Shown: positions 38,979-48,546, counted from the first letter of the stretch. The stretch is 64,000 nt of DNA from Desulfobacteraceae bacterium (GCA_016743945.1 JADGFI010000006.1:62001-126000); one strand, 5' to 3'. Translations and numbers: made by a program. The notes: generated by a model not told the origin, from the letters alone.

Positions 38979-40912
38979 TGCCTTCCTCCATAAAACGGAC
39001 CTTTATTTTTATTGCCTTTTTCGGCATCCTTACAGGACTTTTAATGGGGTCTTTCCTGGGGCTTGCATATGATCTGCCTGAAATCAACCATTTAAAATTG
39101 TTTAAGCCCTCTTCGGTCACAACCGTCTTTTCAGCGGACAATCAGGTGATTACTCGGTTCTATCTTGAAAAACGATTTCCCGTATCCATTGATAAAATCC
39201 CGAAGGCCTTAATTGATGCCCTGATTACCACGGAAGACAGAAATTTTTTTAACCACTCAGGCGTTAATCTCAAGGCAATTTTGCGGGCGCTTGTGCAGGA
39301 TATCAAGATGGGGGGGTTCAAACAAGGGGCCAGCACCCTGACCCAGCAACTGGCAAAAACATTATTTTTATCCCCGGAAAAATCAATTATCCGAAAAATC
39401 CGGGAAGCCATACTGGCGGTCCAAATAGAACGTCGATATACCAAAAATGAAATTCTTGAGCTCTATTTAAATCTTGTCTACCTGGGTTCCGGGGCCTATG
39501 GGGTTGAGGCTGCAGCTAAAACCTATTTTGACAGGTCTGTAAGTGATTTAACCCTTGGACAAGCAGCGCTTATTGCCGGACTGCCCAAAGCACCCAGTGT
39601 CTATTCTCCCCTTAACAATCCCCTTCTTGCCCAAAAAAGACGCGCCATTATTTTAAAACAGATGCGCCTGGCCAACATCATTTCCCTTCAGGCCCAAACC
39701 CTTGCAAACCAGGAGCCTGTTTCCATCAAGCCCAGGACAGCACCCCATACCCCTGCCCCGTTTTTTGTGGCATACCTGAAAAACATTTTAAAATCCCATC
39801 CAGGACTGACCTCGGGATTTTCAAATGGGCTGGATATTTATACAACCCTGGATTTGAAACTACAAGTCATTGCCCAGGCGTCTGTCAACAATCAGATAGA
39901 GCGCCTTAAGCGAAGAATGAAAAAAAAGGGGATGAAATCCCCTGCACCTGAGGCAGCATTGGTTGCCATCGATATACGAACAGGCGGTATCCTCAGCATG
40001 GTGGGGGGAACCAACTTTGACAAAAACCAATTCAATAGAGCTGTTCAAGCCAGACGACAGCCCGGATCCGCCTTTAAACCCTTTGTCTATGCCACAGCCC
40101 TGGGGATGGGATATTCCCAAGACCAAACCCTTTTGGATGCCCCCTTAAGCTATCCCCAGGGACAAGGTAAAAGATGGGAGGTAAAAAATTTCTCACACAA
40201 TTATGCAGGAGAGATGACCCTTCGAAAAGCCCTTGCCCTATCCAAAAACACGCCCGTGGTAAGACTGCTTGAAGACATCAAGCCCCAAGCGGTCATTGAA
40301 TTCGCGCAAAAGGCAGGGATCAGCTCCCCCCTGCCCCCCTATTTATCCCTTGCACTGGGAACCGCTGAAGTTTCCCTGCTGGAATTGACAGCTGCCTATA
40401 TTCCCTTTGCAAACAAGGGTATCCAGGTGACGCCTTCGTCCATCGTCCGCATCATGGATGCAGGGGGAATCATTTTCCAAAATTCAATCAATCGCCAATC
40501 CATCATGTCCCGGCAGGATGCAGCCATAATGGTCGATATGCTCAAAGCGGTTATCGTTGAAGGAACCGGGAAACGAGCACGTCACATAAAAAAAGATATT
40601 GCCGGTAAAACCGGAACCACTGATCATTGCAAAGACGCTAATTTCATTGGAATAAGCCCACAGATTGCCCTGGGAGTTTGGGTGGGAAACGATGACGCAA
40701 CAACGCTGGGGCCTTATGAAACCGGTGCAAGGGCCGCTTTGCCAATCTGGATTGCTTATATGAAAGCATTTCTTAAAGACAAACCCGTACAATATTTTGA
40801 TATACCGGATGGGACCAAAATGATATATATCCACCCCAATACAGGCAAGATTCTTTCCCAAAGCGATTCTGTCGCAGTAAGGGCATTGATTAAAATAAAG
40901 GATAAACGATGA
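38978..40912 (+). CDS. Class A penicillin-binding protein (PBP1A/1C-like)
   Basis: A 644-residue bifunctional peptidoglycan synthase. After one N-terminal membrane anchor (FIFIAFFGILTGLLMGSFLG), the GT51 glycosyltransferase domain has catalytic Glu86 in TTEDRNFFNHSG and GASTLTQQLAKTLFL. The transpeptidase has Ser364 in QPGSAFKPF (SxxK), SKNTPV (SxN-type) and KTGTTD (KTG). It is shorter than Escherichia coli PBP1A and lacks an obvious OB insert. It overlaps the HEAT-receiver gene by one base and the next gene by four, so it belongs to the same transcript as the che genes. Confidence 0.94.
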   Translation: MPSSIKRTFIFIAFFGILTGLLMGSFLGLAYDLPEINHLKLFKPSSVTTVFSADNQVITRFYLEKRFPVSIDKIPKALIDALITTEDRNFFNHSGVNLKAILRALVQDIKMGGFKQGASTLTQQLAKTLFLSPEKSIIRKIREAILAVQIERRYTKNEILELYLNLVYLGSGAYGVEAAAKTYFDRSVSDLTLGQAALIAGLPKAPSVYSPLNNPLLAQKRRAIILKQMRLANIISLQAQTLANQEPVSIKPRTAPHTPAPFFVAYLKNILKSHPGLTSGFSNGLDIYTTLDLKLQVIAQASVNNQIERLKRRMKKKGMKSPAPEAALVAIDIRTGGILSMVGGTNFDKNQFNRAVQARRQPGSAFKPFVYATALGMGYSQDQTLLDAPLSYPQGQGKRWEVKNFSHNYAGEMTLRKALALSKNTPVVRLLEDIKPQAVIEFAQKAGISSPLPPYLSLALGTAEVSLLELTAAYIPFANKGIQVTPSSIVRIMDAGGIIFQNSINRQSIMSRQDAAIMVDMLKAVIVEGTGKRARHIKKDIAGKTGTTDHCKDANFIGISPQIALGVWVGNDDATTLGPYETGARAALPIWIAYMKAFLKDKPVQYFDIPDGTKMIYIHPNTGKILSQSDSVAVRALIKIKDKR

Positions 40913-41364
40913 TAAGAAAAGCAGTATTAAATGACGTAAATGATATACACGCCCTGTTACATTTGTATCATAAAAAAGGAGAACTGCTGGCCCGGCCTTT
41001 GAGCAAATTATATGATCATTTGAGAGATTTCTGGGTATTTGAAGATCCTGAAACAAAAAAAATAGTGGGCTGTTGCGCCTTGCAGTTTTGCTGGGAAAGT
41101 ATGGCCGAGATTCGATCTCTGGCAGTCGCTCCGGAACACACTGGCCAGGGCATCGGTACAACGCTTGCGGAACGGACGATTCAGGAAGCGTTTTTCTTTA
41201 AAATAAAAGATCTCTTTACCCTTACCTATCGGCCGACTTTTTTTGAGCAATTTGGATTCAGTATTATTGACAAAAAAGAGCTGCCCATCAAGGTCTGGTC
41301 TGACTGTATCGGGTGCGTCAGTTTTCCCAATTGTGATGAAATCGCCATGTTGAAAAAATTATAG
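40909..41364 (+). CDS. argA: Short N-acetylglutamate synthase-like GNAT acetyltransferase
   Basis: A 151-residue GNAT protein. The acetyl-CoA loop is VAPEHTGQGIGTTLAE (about 84-99). The end CIGCVSFPNCDEIAMLKKL matches the short ArgA-like N-acetylglutamate synthases of deltaproteobacteria, which lack the kinase-like domain of Escherichia coli ArgA. It would make N-acetylglutamate from acetyl-CoA and glutamate, the first step of arginine synthesis. The specific substrate is inferred. It overlaps the PBP stop by 4 bases (ATGA) and is followed by a terminator. Confidence 0.78.
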   Translation: MIRKAVLNDVNDIHALLHLYHKKGELLARPLSKLYDHLRDFWVFEDPETKKIVGCCALQFCWESMAEIRSLAVAPEHTGQGIGTTLAERTIQEAFFFKIKDLFTLTYRPTFFEQFGFSIIDKKELPIKVWSDCIGCVSFPNCDEIAMLKKL

Positions 41365-41373
41365 TTAAAACCG

Positions 41374-41417
41374 GTAAGCTAACAAGACGGTCAAACGGTC
41401 CCCGGGCTTACTTTTTT
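41374..41417 (+). terminator. Candidate rho-independent terminator after argA
   Basis: GTAAGC (41374-41379) pairs with GCTTAC (41406-41411) and is followed by a run of six T. The stem is short and the 26-base loop is long, so the strength is uncertain. It is well placed at the end of the che/PBP/argA transcript and before the export locus. Confidence 0.5.
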
Positions 41418-41498
41418 CAATTGTTTTTTCAATAGGGTATGATATCTTGTCCGCTTAAACTTTGGACGGCAATCATATTGAGAAAGGAAGGGCAGCGG

Positions 41499-42953
41499 TT
41501 GAATGTAGAAAAAATTTTCAGACGTATTTTAGCGTTTTTAACACCTAATTTTCAAACAATTTTTTCGGTGATGGTGTTTCTGGCAGGGATCACCCAGGCA
41601 ACGCCAGTGTCAGCCTCGGATTTTAATTTCAGTTCTGCCTGGCAGCAGGTACGCCAAAAAAGCCATGTTTTAAAGGCGGAACAGGCCAATATGGATCATG
41701 CTGCTTATCAGCAAAGTGCTGCCCGGAATCTGTACCTGCCCCAGGTCAATCTTTCCGGCGGGTATCTGCGCCTTGATGAGGATATCACCCTGGGTCCGGA
41801 TGCCATTTTTGACAGCATGCCGGCGGGTGATCGGGCCGGGTTTGTTATTTCCAAAATGTTACAAGGCACGGGCATAACATCTGCAGGCCTCACCTCAACC
41901 ATCAGTGACAAAAATATCAGCAACAGTTCGGTGAGCCTTCTGTGGCCGCTATATACGGGCGGTCGGATAACGGCGGCCCAGGAAATAGCCAACGCCTCGG
42001 TTGACCAGGCGCTGCAGCAGCGTGAATTAAAAGTTGATAGTCAATTTGAGACCCTTTGCCAGCGATATTTCGGCGCCGTTCTGACCGGCCAAGTTCTTGC
42101 CGCCCGGGTTGAAGTGGAAGCGAGTCTGCAACTACATCTTGAACATGCCTGCCTTTTGGTGGAAAACGGTCAAATTGCCGAGGTTGAAAGACTTCAGGCC
42201 GAGGCCTCCTATGACAAGGCAAGGGTGGACAGGCAAAAGACAGCCAATGATCTGGGCATTACCCAGGCCGCTTTGACCCGGTTTCTCCAGGAAAAGACAA
42301 CGGCCCGGCCCACCACAGGGCTCTTTGTTAATCGCAGCCTTCCTTTGCTTGAAACCGTTACCCAAGAAACCCTTAATGGGTATGCCGGACTTGGAATTCT
42401 GGATGCAAAGGAAGAAATGGCCACAGGACTGGTCAAAGTCGAACAAGGCAAATATTATCCAGAGGTTGCCCTGATCGGAAATTACAACCTCTATAAAGAA
42501 GATTCCCTTGCCGCAGACCTGATGCCAGATTGGTTTGTCGGCATCTCTGTCAGTCTTCCCTTGATAGATCGTTCCGGCCGCAGCAATAAAGTCAAGGCGG
42601 CCAAAAGCCGGATTGAACAAGTTGCTGCCCTGCGATCCCAGGCCCGGCAGGATCTTGCCCTTGGTGTGGAAAAGACCTATCGCCTCATCGAACAGGCCAT
42701 TGCCGAGTATGATGGTCTGGCCTCGAGTCAGCGGCTGGCTAAAAAAACCGTTGAGCTGCGGGAAAAAGCATTTGTTCAGGGACTTTCCACCTCCCTTGAT
42801 GTGGTGGATGCAAGACTCTATGTTGCAGGGGTTAAAATTCAGCGGGCCCATGCCGCCTACACCTATGTCATGGAACTTGCAAAACTGTTGGCCATCAGCG
42901 GCCAAATCAATAAATTCACACAATATTATGAAACCTGCTCAATAAAGGATTAA
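41499..42953 (+). CDS. TolC family outer membrane efflux protein
   Basis: About 484 residues with a signal peptide ending near TPVSA|SDF, then the duplicated, largely coiled-coil outer membrane efflux (OEP) repeats of TolC proteins. These form the outer membrane exit duct of a tripartite exporter. A TTG at 41499 with AAGGAAGG upstream is the preferred start. The frame is open to an ATG at 41439, which lacks a properly spaced Shine-Dalgarno. The stop is 3 bases before the HlyD-like gene. Confidence 0.85.
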   Translation: MNVEKIFRRILAFLTPNFQTIFSVMVFLAGITQATPVSASDFNFSSAWQQVRQKSHVLKAEQANMDHAAYQQSAARNLYLPQVNLSGGYLRLDEDITLGPDAIFDSMPAGDRAGFVISKMLQGTGITSAGLTSTISDKNISNSSVSLLWPLYTGGRITAAQEIANASVDQALQQRELKVDSQFETLCQRYFGAVLTGQVLAARVEVEASLQLHLEHACLLVENGQIAEVERLQAEASYDKARVDRQKTANDLGITQAALTRFLQEKTTARPTTGLFVNRSLPLLETVTQETLNGYAGLGILDAKEEMATGLVKVEQGKYYPEVALIGNYNLYKEDSLAADLMPDWFVGISVSLPLIDRSGRSNKVKAAKSRIEQVAALRSQARQDLALGVEKTYRLIEQAIAEYDGLASSQRLAKKTVELREKAFVQGLSTSLDVVDARLYVAGVKIQRAHAAYTYVMELAKLLAISGQINKFTQYYETCSIKD

Positions 42954-42956
42954 ACC

Positions 42957-43934
42957 ATGCGATTCGTGAAAATATCAGCTCTGGTCCTATTTTGCGGAGC
43001 GGCGGTGGGCTGGCTTTGTTACAGCTTCTGGCTGGCATACCAGCCCCTACCGGTTATTGTCCAGGGACAAATAGAGGCCCAGCAGTATAATATTTCCTCC
43101 AAGGTGCCCGGCAGGATCGATAAAATAATGGTAAAAAAGGGGGACCTGGTAAAAAAAGGACAACTCATCTTTACCATTTATAGTCCGGAAATAGAGGCAA
43201 AACTGATCCAGGCCCGGGCCTCCCAGGATGCAGCGGATGCCCTGTCAGAAAAGGCCCAAAAGGGAGCAAGATCCCAGGAAATAAAGGCGGCCAGGAACAG
43301 GTGGCAGCAGGCAAAAGCCGCTGCAGATCTCCTGGAAAAGACCCACCAGCGGATTGAAAATCTGTATCACAGCGGCGTGATGCCCGAACAAAAAAGAGAT
43401 GAGGTCTATACCCGGATGCAGGCGGCCCGTTTCAGTGAAAACGGGGCATTGCAACTCTATCGCATGGCAAAGGAAGGAGCCAGGGAAGAGACCAAAAGGG
43501 CGGCCGCAGGCAAGGCTAAAATGGCAGCCGGTGCCGTGGCCGAAGTCGAGGCCTATGAGGCCGATACCCGCATTCACTCCTGGCATGACGGTGAAGTTTC
43601 CCAAATTCTGCTGCAAAGCGGCGAACTTGCCCCCCAGGGCTTTCCCATCGTCAGTATTCTGGATATGAACGATTGCTGGGCTGTTTTTCATATCAGAGAG
43701 GATATGCTCAGCCAATACACCAAAGGAAGTAAACTTTTAGTTCAGATTCCGGCATTGGGAGAAAAAAAATATCCTTTCATCATCCGTTATGTTGCGGTTA
43801 TGGGTGATTTTGCCACCTGGCGCGCTACCAATACCCGAAAAGGGTTTGACATGCGAACCTTTGAGATTGAAGCCCGGCCCCTCACCCCCATTGACGGCCT
43901 TCGGGTTGGCATGGGGGTGCTGCTGGCGCAATGA
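42957..43934 (+). CDS. HlyD/EmrA-type periplasmic adaptor (membrane fusion) protein
   Basis: A 325-residue adaptor with an N-terminal membrane anchor (ISALVLFCGAAVGWLCYSF). A biotinyl-lipoyl-like half site follows (GQIEAQQYNISSKVPGRIDKI). A coiled-coil hairpin rich in Ala, Lys, Glu and Gln spans about residues 80-190. The second lipoyl half and a beta-barrel end the protein. It would bridge the inner membrane permeases and the TolC-like duct. The layout resembles YhiI/YbhG-type adaptors of ABC-2 exporters. It sits between the tolC-like gene and the first permease. Confidence 0.87.
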   Translation: MRFVKISALVLFCGAAVGWLCYSFWLAYQPLPVIVQGQIEAQQYNISSKVPGRIDKIMVKKGDLVKKGQLIFTIYSPEIEAKLIQARASQDAADALSEKAQKGARSQEIKAARNRWQQAKAAADLLEKTHQRIENLYHSGVMPEQKRDEVYTRMQAARFSENGALQLYRMAKEGAREETKRAAAGKAKMAAGAVAEVEAYEADTRIHSWHDGEVSQILLQSGELAPQGFPIVSILDMNDCWAVFHIREDMLSQYTKGSKLLVQIPALGEKKYPFIIRYVAVMGDFATWRATNTRKGFDMRTFEIEARPLTPIDGLRVGMGVLLAQ

Positions 43935-43944
43935 TGGACAAACA

Positions 43945-45105
43945 ATGACAATGGCAAGAAGAGTGTCAGAATGGCGCTTGCTGGCCGAAGATCCCTGGCT
44001 CGTATCCCTGGTCACCTGGCTGCCGCCCCTATTATTTGTTATGATCTATGCCATTTTTTCCCAGGGAATGGCCCGAAATTTACCCGTTGGGGTGGTGGAT
44101 CTAGATCAAAGCAAATTGTCCCGCACCTTGATCCGCTGCTATGATGCCAGTCCCACCATTGCAGTTGCAAAAAACTATCCTTCTGCCCTGGCAGGGGTAA
44201 AGGCCATGCGCGGAGGTAAAATCTACGGTCTTTTTATCATCTCTGCCGATACACAGAAAAATGCAATCCTGGGCCGCCCCCAAGCGGTTGAGGCCTTTTT
44301 CAACAGTCAGTTTCTTCTTATGGGCAAGCAAGTCAAATCTGCCATCGCACAGGCCCACACAACTGCGATTGCCCAAATAGACACCCGGAAACACTTGAGT
44401 TCACATGCCCCTGTCATGGACCAGGCCCTGGCAGCCGCTGTTCCTGTCAATATTCAGGCAACGCCTCTTTTTAACAGCAACAGCAATTATGCTCAGTTTC
44501 TTGTTTCTGCCATTATCCCGGCCCTTTGGCAGATATTTATTGTGGTAACAACGGTTTTGTCCATGGCAGCAGAGTTGCACCGTGAAAACGGGTTGACAGG
44601 CTGGCTCAAGGACCGGCCTGTCCGTGCGCTTGTTGAAAAGATAGTACCCTATAGCCTGCTGTTCTGGCTCCATGGCATTCTATTTTTGCTGGCAATGTTT
44701 GTTGTCCTTGGCTGGCCCATGCACGGCCATCTTGGTTTTCTGATTTTCTGCCAGTTGATGACCGTGCTTGCCTGCCAGTGCGCAGGCACCCTCATTTTTT
44801 TTCTTTCCCGGGATGCTGCCCGGGGGCTCGGCATGGCTGCCGCCTATTGCGCACCGGGGCTTGCTTTTATGGGGGTTACCTTTCCTGTAACCGACATGAC
44901 ACTTTTGGCAAGGATCTGGCGCAGCCTTCTGCCGGTCAGTCATTATATTGATATCCAGATCGCCCAGGCTAATTATGGCGCAGCAGCGATGCTTTCCCTG
45001 CCGCAATTGGGCCATCTTGCCCTCTTTATCCTTCCCGGCCTGGCTGCCTGCATCCTGGCTGTCAAGGTATCTTGCACCCCTTTCCGGGTAAAGGAGGCAT
45101 TGTGA
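43945..45105 (+). CDS. ABC-2 type transporter permease, first subunit
   Basis: About 386 residues. The topology is one N-terminal membrane helix (VTWLPPLLFVMIYAIFS), a large extracytoplasmic domain (about 40-210, with GVVDLDQSKLSRTLIRCYDA) and about five C-terminal helices, as in YhhJ/YbhR/YbhS-type permeases. The frame is open upstream within the adaptor gene, but ATG 43945 gives the family-like start. Its TGA overlaps the GTG start of the second permease. The substrate is unknown. Confidence 0.87.
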   Translation: MTMARRVSEWRLLAEDPWLVSLVTWLPPLLFVMIYAIFSQGMARNLPVGVVDLDQSKLSRTLIRCYDASPTIAVAKNYPSALAGVKAMRGGKIYGLFIISADTQKNAILGRPQAVEAFFNSQFLLMGKQVKSAIAQAHTTAIAQIDTRKHLSSHAPVMDQALAAAVPVNIQATPLFNSNSNYAQFLVSAIIPALWQIFIVVTTVLSMAAELHRENGLTGWLKDRPVRALVEKIVPYSLLFWLHGILFLLAMFVVLGWPMHGHLGFLIFCQLMTVLACQCAGTLIFFLSRDAARGLGMAAAYCAPGLAFMGVTFPVTDMTLLARIWRSLLPVSHYIDIQIAQANYGAAAMLSLPQLGHLALFILPGLAACILAVKVSCTPFRVKEAL

Positions 45106-46274
45106 GTTTCTTTCAGCTTTTCAAAAAGGAATTGGGCGGAATCTTCACCAATTCCACTCTCCTTTTGACCGTATTTGGCGGGGTGTTCTTTTATAGTTTT
45201 CTCTATCCATTGCCCTATGCCTCCCAGGTCCCCAGAGAGCAGCAGGTGGTGGTGGTGAACCTTGATAATAGCCAGCTCAGCCGGCGTCTTGTGCGCATGG
45301 TGGACGCAACGCCCCAGGTTCAGATTCAAACTGAGGCCGCATCTCTTGCCCAGGCCAAAGCACAGATGATTGCACAAAAACTGGCCGGCATCCTGGTTGT
45401 ACCTGAAAATTTTTATCGGGATCTGCTCCTTGGCAAAAGGCCCACCCTGGCCTTTGCCGGAGATGCCAGTTATTTTCTGGTATTTGGCACGGTACTCGAA
45501 GGCATGAGTGTGGCAGGTATGACCCTGTCCGCCGAAATAAAAGTCACACAATTGCTGATGTCAGGCCAGCCCATGGAATTGGCACAAAAACAATATAGCG
45601 CGGTACCCCTTGGCCTCCATGCCCTGTTCAACGAAACCCAAGGCTATATTAATTATGTGATTCCGGCTGTATTTGTCCTGATCCTCCACCAGACCCTGAT
45701 CATGGGGGCGGGAATTATGGGTGCCAGTGAAAATGAACAATTGCGGGAAGGAAAGAGACCCCATTGGCAGACCGCTTCTCCGTCCGCCCTGCTGCTGGTC
45801 AGAACCATGATTTTTGTAGGTATCTATACCCTGCTTTCCCTCTATTATTATGGTCCGGCCTATGCGTTCTACGATATTCCGCGTCTTGCTGCCGTGGGTG
45901 ACCTGGCCCTGCTGAATTTTATTTTCCTGCTGCCGGTTTCCTTTTTGGGTATTTGCCTGGGTGCAGTCCTGCCCAGGCGCGAGCTTGTCACACTGATTGT
46001 TCTGCTGACCTCCATGCCCCTGGTCTTTGCCTGTGGATTTATCTGGCCTACATCCGCCATTCCGGTTCCCATAAATACCCTGATGCAGGTGATTCCGGTG
46101 GTGCCGGCCATCAAGGCCTTTATTCTTCTCAACCAGATGGGAGCCAGTTTTCACCAGATTCTTCCCCAGGTCATCCATTTGACATTTCTCACAACACTCT
46201 ATGGCGCAACAGCACTTTTATTGTTAAAATCGAAAATAAGTGTCCATAAAAATACCAAGCTAAAAGAAATATAG
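45102..46274 (+). CDS. ABC-2 type transporter permease, second subunit
   Basis: About 390 residues with the same plan as the first permease: a helix near the N-terminus, an external domain (VVNLDNSQLSRRLVRMVDAT, which parallels the first subunit) and a C-terminal bundle of helices. The likely start is GTG 45102, which has AAGGAGG just upstream and overlaps the previous stop codon (GTGA). The pair would form a heterodimer. No ATP-binding subunit is encoded in this locus. The gene ends 3 bases from the convergent gene on the other strand. Confidence 0.86.
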   Translation: MSFFQLFKKELGGIFTNSTLLLTVFGGVFFYSFLYPLPYASQVPREQQVVVVNLDNSQLSRRLVRMVDATPQVQIQTEAASLAQAKAQMIAQKLAGILVVPENFYRDLLLGKRPTLAFAGDASYFLVFGTVLEGMSVAGMTLSAEIKVTQLLMSGQPMELAQKQYSAVPLGLHALFNETQGYINYVIPAVFVLILHQTLIMGAGIMGASENEQLREGKRPHWQTASPSALLLVRTMIFVGIYTLLSLYYYGPAYAFYDIPRLAAVGDLALLNFIFLLPVSFLGICLGAVLPRRELVTLIVLLTSMPLVFACGFIWPTSAIPVPINTLMQVIPVVPAIKAFILLNQMGASFHQILPQVIHLTFLTTLYGATALLLLKSKISVHKNTKLKEI

Positions 46275-46277
46275 TGC

Positions 46278-47333
46278 CTATACATAAATCATCTTATAGG
46301 GGATGGGGGCATACTTTGTCACCGAAGGTTTGGGCAGAATATGCTCTTCTGCCACGGTGAGCCAATTGGTCTCAAAGTTGAGTTCCCGCATTCGGCCGCC
46401 TTCCGAAGGCAATGAGTGACTGGTGTGGTCATACCGCACATTGAGTATGCAGACATAACTTTGGCGTTGTCTTGCAATGACATAATTTTTAGTAAAAATA
46501 TTTTGGGAAATTTGGGCCAGGTCGGCAAGCACCTTAACCTGGTCCAGGGATAATTTAACCAGAACAGATTTTGATACCCCTTTTTCATCAATGCGCAAAA
46601 GGCTTCGAGACTCGCTGGAAGAGACATAGATGGTGGTAATTGCGTCAAACTGCCGAAAATACTGAGCGGCAACTATGGCAGCCGTTCTTCTGCCACCGGA
46701 CATCACCGGAACCCCATAATATTCAAAGAGCTTTTTTTGAAGATTTTCTGCGTATTTATCCCCTTTTTCATAGAGATCTTTGGAAATATACCGCAAATAC
46801 TTTGCAAGGGTTTCAGAGGCATCGGCAATGGGCCAGTCAACCCGGACGTGGAAATGGGTCAAGGCATACTGCACCTTTGCTCTCTGATTTCTCTGGATCA
46901 ACAGGGCATAATCCACCGGTAACAGGGACCGCAGCAAAGAAAAAAATTCACTGGTTTCAAAATACTTGAAACTCCGGTCAAAATTTTCAACATCCGGAAA
47001 ATATTTGTGTCGCAGCAGATTGGTTTTAGTGGTCTTGTTGGCATCAAAATACCGGATATACTTTTTATGTTTCTTGTCAATAAAATCTTCAGTGAAAATA
47101 ATCAGAAATGAATTTTGGGCATCAAATTCCATTGAAGGAATTCTGGCCCTGGGTTTGAGCTCCCGCAACTCCACAAAGGGATAGGGTGTTCGCAGGCGCA
47201 AAAAATTATTATAGGACCCCACAAGGGAGTATCCAATGACAAACTGATCCAGCTCATCGCGCAAAACCTGGTAGTAGGACCTTCTCAATCGGGCTTCCCG
47301 ACTCAGACACTCTCTTTGCATGCAGTATTTCAC
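46278..47333 (-). CDS. Protein of unknown function, 351 residues
   Basis: I do not recognise this family. The product is soluble-looking, with no signal peptide or membrane helix, rich in Arg, Lys, Tyr and Phe. It begins MKYCMQRECLSREARLRRSY from a GTG with AGGGAAG upstream; an in-frame ATG lies four codons later. A segment near the middle (VPVMSGGRRTAAIVAAQYF) and a long basic region stand out. It follows pgk after 37 bases on the same strand and is probably cotranscribed. Codon use looks like its neighbours. Confidence 0.75.
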   Translation of the reverse strand: MKYCMQRECLSREARLRRSYYQVLRDELDQFVIGYSLVGSYNNFLRLRTPYPFVELRELKPRARIPSMEFDAQNSFLIIFTEDFIDKKHKKYIRYFDANKTTKTNLLRHKYFPDVENFDRSFKYFETSEFFSLLRSLLPVDYALLIQRNQRAKVQYALTHFHVRVDWPIADASETLAKYLRYISKDLYEKGDKYAENLQKKLFEYYGVPVMSGGRRTAAIVAAQYFRQFDAITTIYVSSSESRSLLRIDEKGVSKSVLVKLSLDQVKVLADLAQISQNIFTKNYVIARQRQSYVCILNVRYDHTSHSLPSEGGRMRELNFETNWLTVAEEHILPKPSVTKYAPIPYKMIYV

Positions 47334-47370
47334 GGCATCTTCCCTTGTGGTTAATTTTATTTGACAAATT

Positions 47371-48546
47371 TTATTCCAGGGCAGCGACCCCTGGCAGTTT
47401 TTTCCCTTCCATCATATGCAAAAATGCCCCTCCGCCCGTGGAGATATAACTAACACTATCTGCCACCCCGCATTGTTTTGCAGCAAGACCCGTATCCCCG
47501 CCACCCACAATGGAAAATGCCGTTGATCCTGCAATGGCATCGGCCACAACCTTTGTACCCATTGCAAATTTTTCCATTTCAAACACCCCCATGGGCCCGT
47601 TCCAGACAAGGGTGCCGGCATCCTGGATCGCCTTTGCATAGCGATCTGCAGTTTCAGGTCCTATATCCAATGCCATCCACCCCTCAGGGATCTTGTCAAT
47701 TGATACTATTTTAGTGGCGGCATCTTTATCAAATTTATCAGCCGCCATAAGATCGCTGGGCAACAATAATTCTATGCCGCGTTGATCTGCCTTTTCAAGA
47801 ATGACACCCGCAATTTTTAAAAGATCTTCTTCAATCATTGACCCTTGGGTATCAACCCCTTTGGCCTTTAAAAACGTATTGGCCATGGCACCACCGATGA
47901 TCAGCTTATCCACAAAATTGAGCATGTTTTCAAGAGCTGCCAGTTTACTGGAAACCTTTGCACCCCCGATGATAGCGACAAGGGGCTTTTTGGGATGCTC
48001 AACCGAATTTTTGTAGGACTGGACTTCTTTTTCAAGTAAAAACCCGGCACAGGCCTGGGCGACAAATTTTGTAATGCCGGTTATGGATGCCTGATCCCGA
48101 TGGGAAACGGCAAAGGCATTATTGATATAGACATCACAAAGATCGGCCAATTTTTTGGCGAATACCGGATCATTTTTCTTTTCTTCGGTGTGAAATCTTA
48201 GATTTTCAAGCAAAAGGATCTGCCCATCCTCGAGTGCATTGACCTTTCGTTCCACCTCTTGGCCTATACAATCGTCAACAAACAACACGTTTTGCGACAA
48301 AATTTCGGCCAAACGCTGGCCAGCCGGCAGCAGGCTCAATTTTTTATCTTTCACCCCATTGGGTCTTCCCATGTGGGATGCCAGAATAATCTTGGCATTG
48401 CGGGCAACAAGATATTCAATCTGGTCAAGGGTTGCCCTGATCCTGTTATCATCTGTAATATTTAATCTCTCATCCATTGGCAGATTATAATCCACCCGGA
48501 CAAACACGCGTTTCCCCTGCACATCGATATCTCTAACAGACTTCAT
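47371..48546 (-). CDS. pgk: Phosphoglycerate kinase
   Basis: A 391-residue phosphoglycerate kinase (1,3-bisphosphoglycerate + ADP to 3-phosphoglycerate + ATP), cytoplasmic, working in glycolysis or gluconeogenesis. The N-terminal domain begins MKSVRDIDVQGKRVFVRVDY and carries ASHMGRPNG and the substrate arginines. The C-terminal nucleotide domain has WNGPMGVFE and VGGGDT. The ATG ending at 48546 has GGGAGG upstream; the frame is open 28 codons further but without support. No gap or tpi gene is nearby. Confidence 0.97.
   Translation of the reverse strand: MKSVRDIDVQGKRVFVRVDYNLPMDERLNITDDNRIRATLDQIEYLVARNAKIILASHMGRPNGVKDKKLSLLPAGQRLAEILSQNVLFVDDCIGQEVERKVNALEDGQILLLENLRFHTEEKKNDPVFAKKLADLCDVYINNAFAVSHRDQASITGITKFVAQACAGFLLEKEVQSYKNSVEHPKKPLVAIIGGAKVSSKLAALENMLNFVDKLIIGGAMANTFLKAKGVDTQGSMIEEDLLKIAGVILEKADQRGIELLLPSDLMAADKFDKDAATKIVSIDKIPEGWMALDIGPETADRYAKAIQDAGTLVWNGPMGVFEMEKFAMGTKVVADAIAGSTAFSIVGGGDTGLAAKQCGVADSVSYISTGGGAFLHMMEGKKLPGVAALE

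Noticed and set aside
43789..43944. Upstream extension of the first permease within the adaptor gene
   Set aside because: The extra ~52 residues are out-of-frame adaptor sequence without a signal or motif. ATG 43945 gives a normal permease start.
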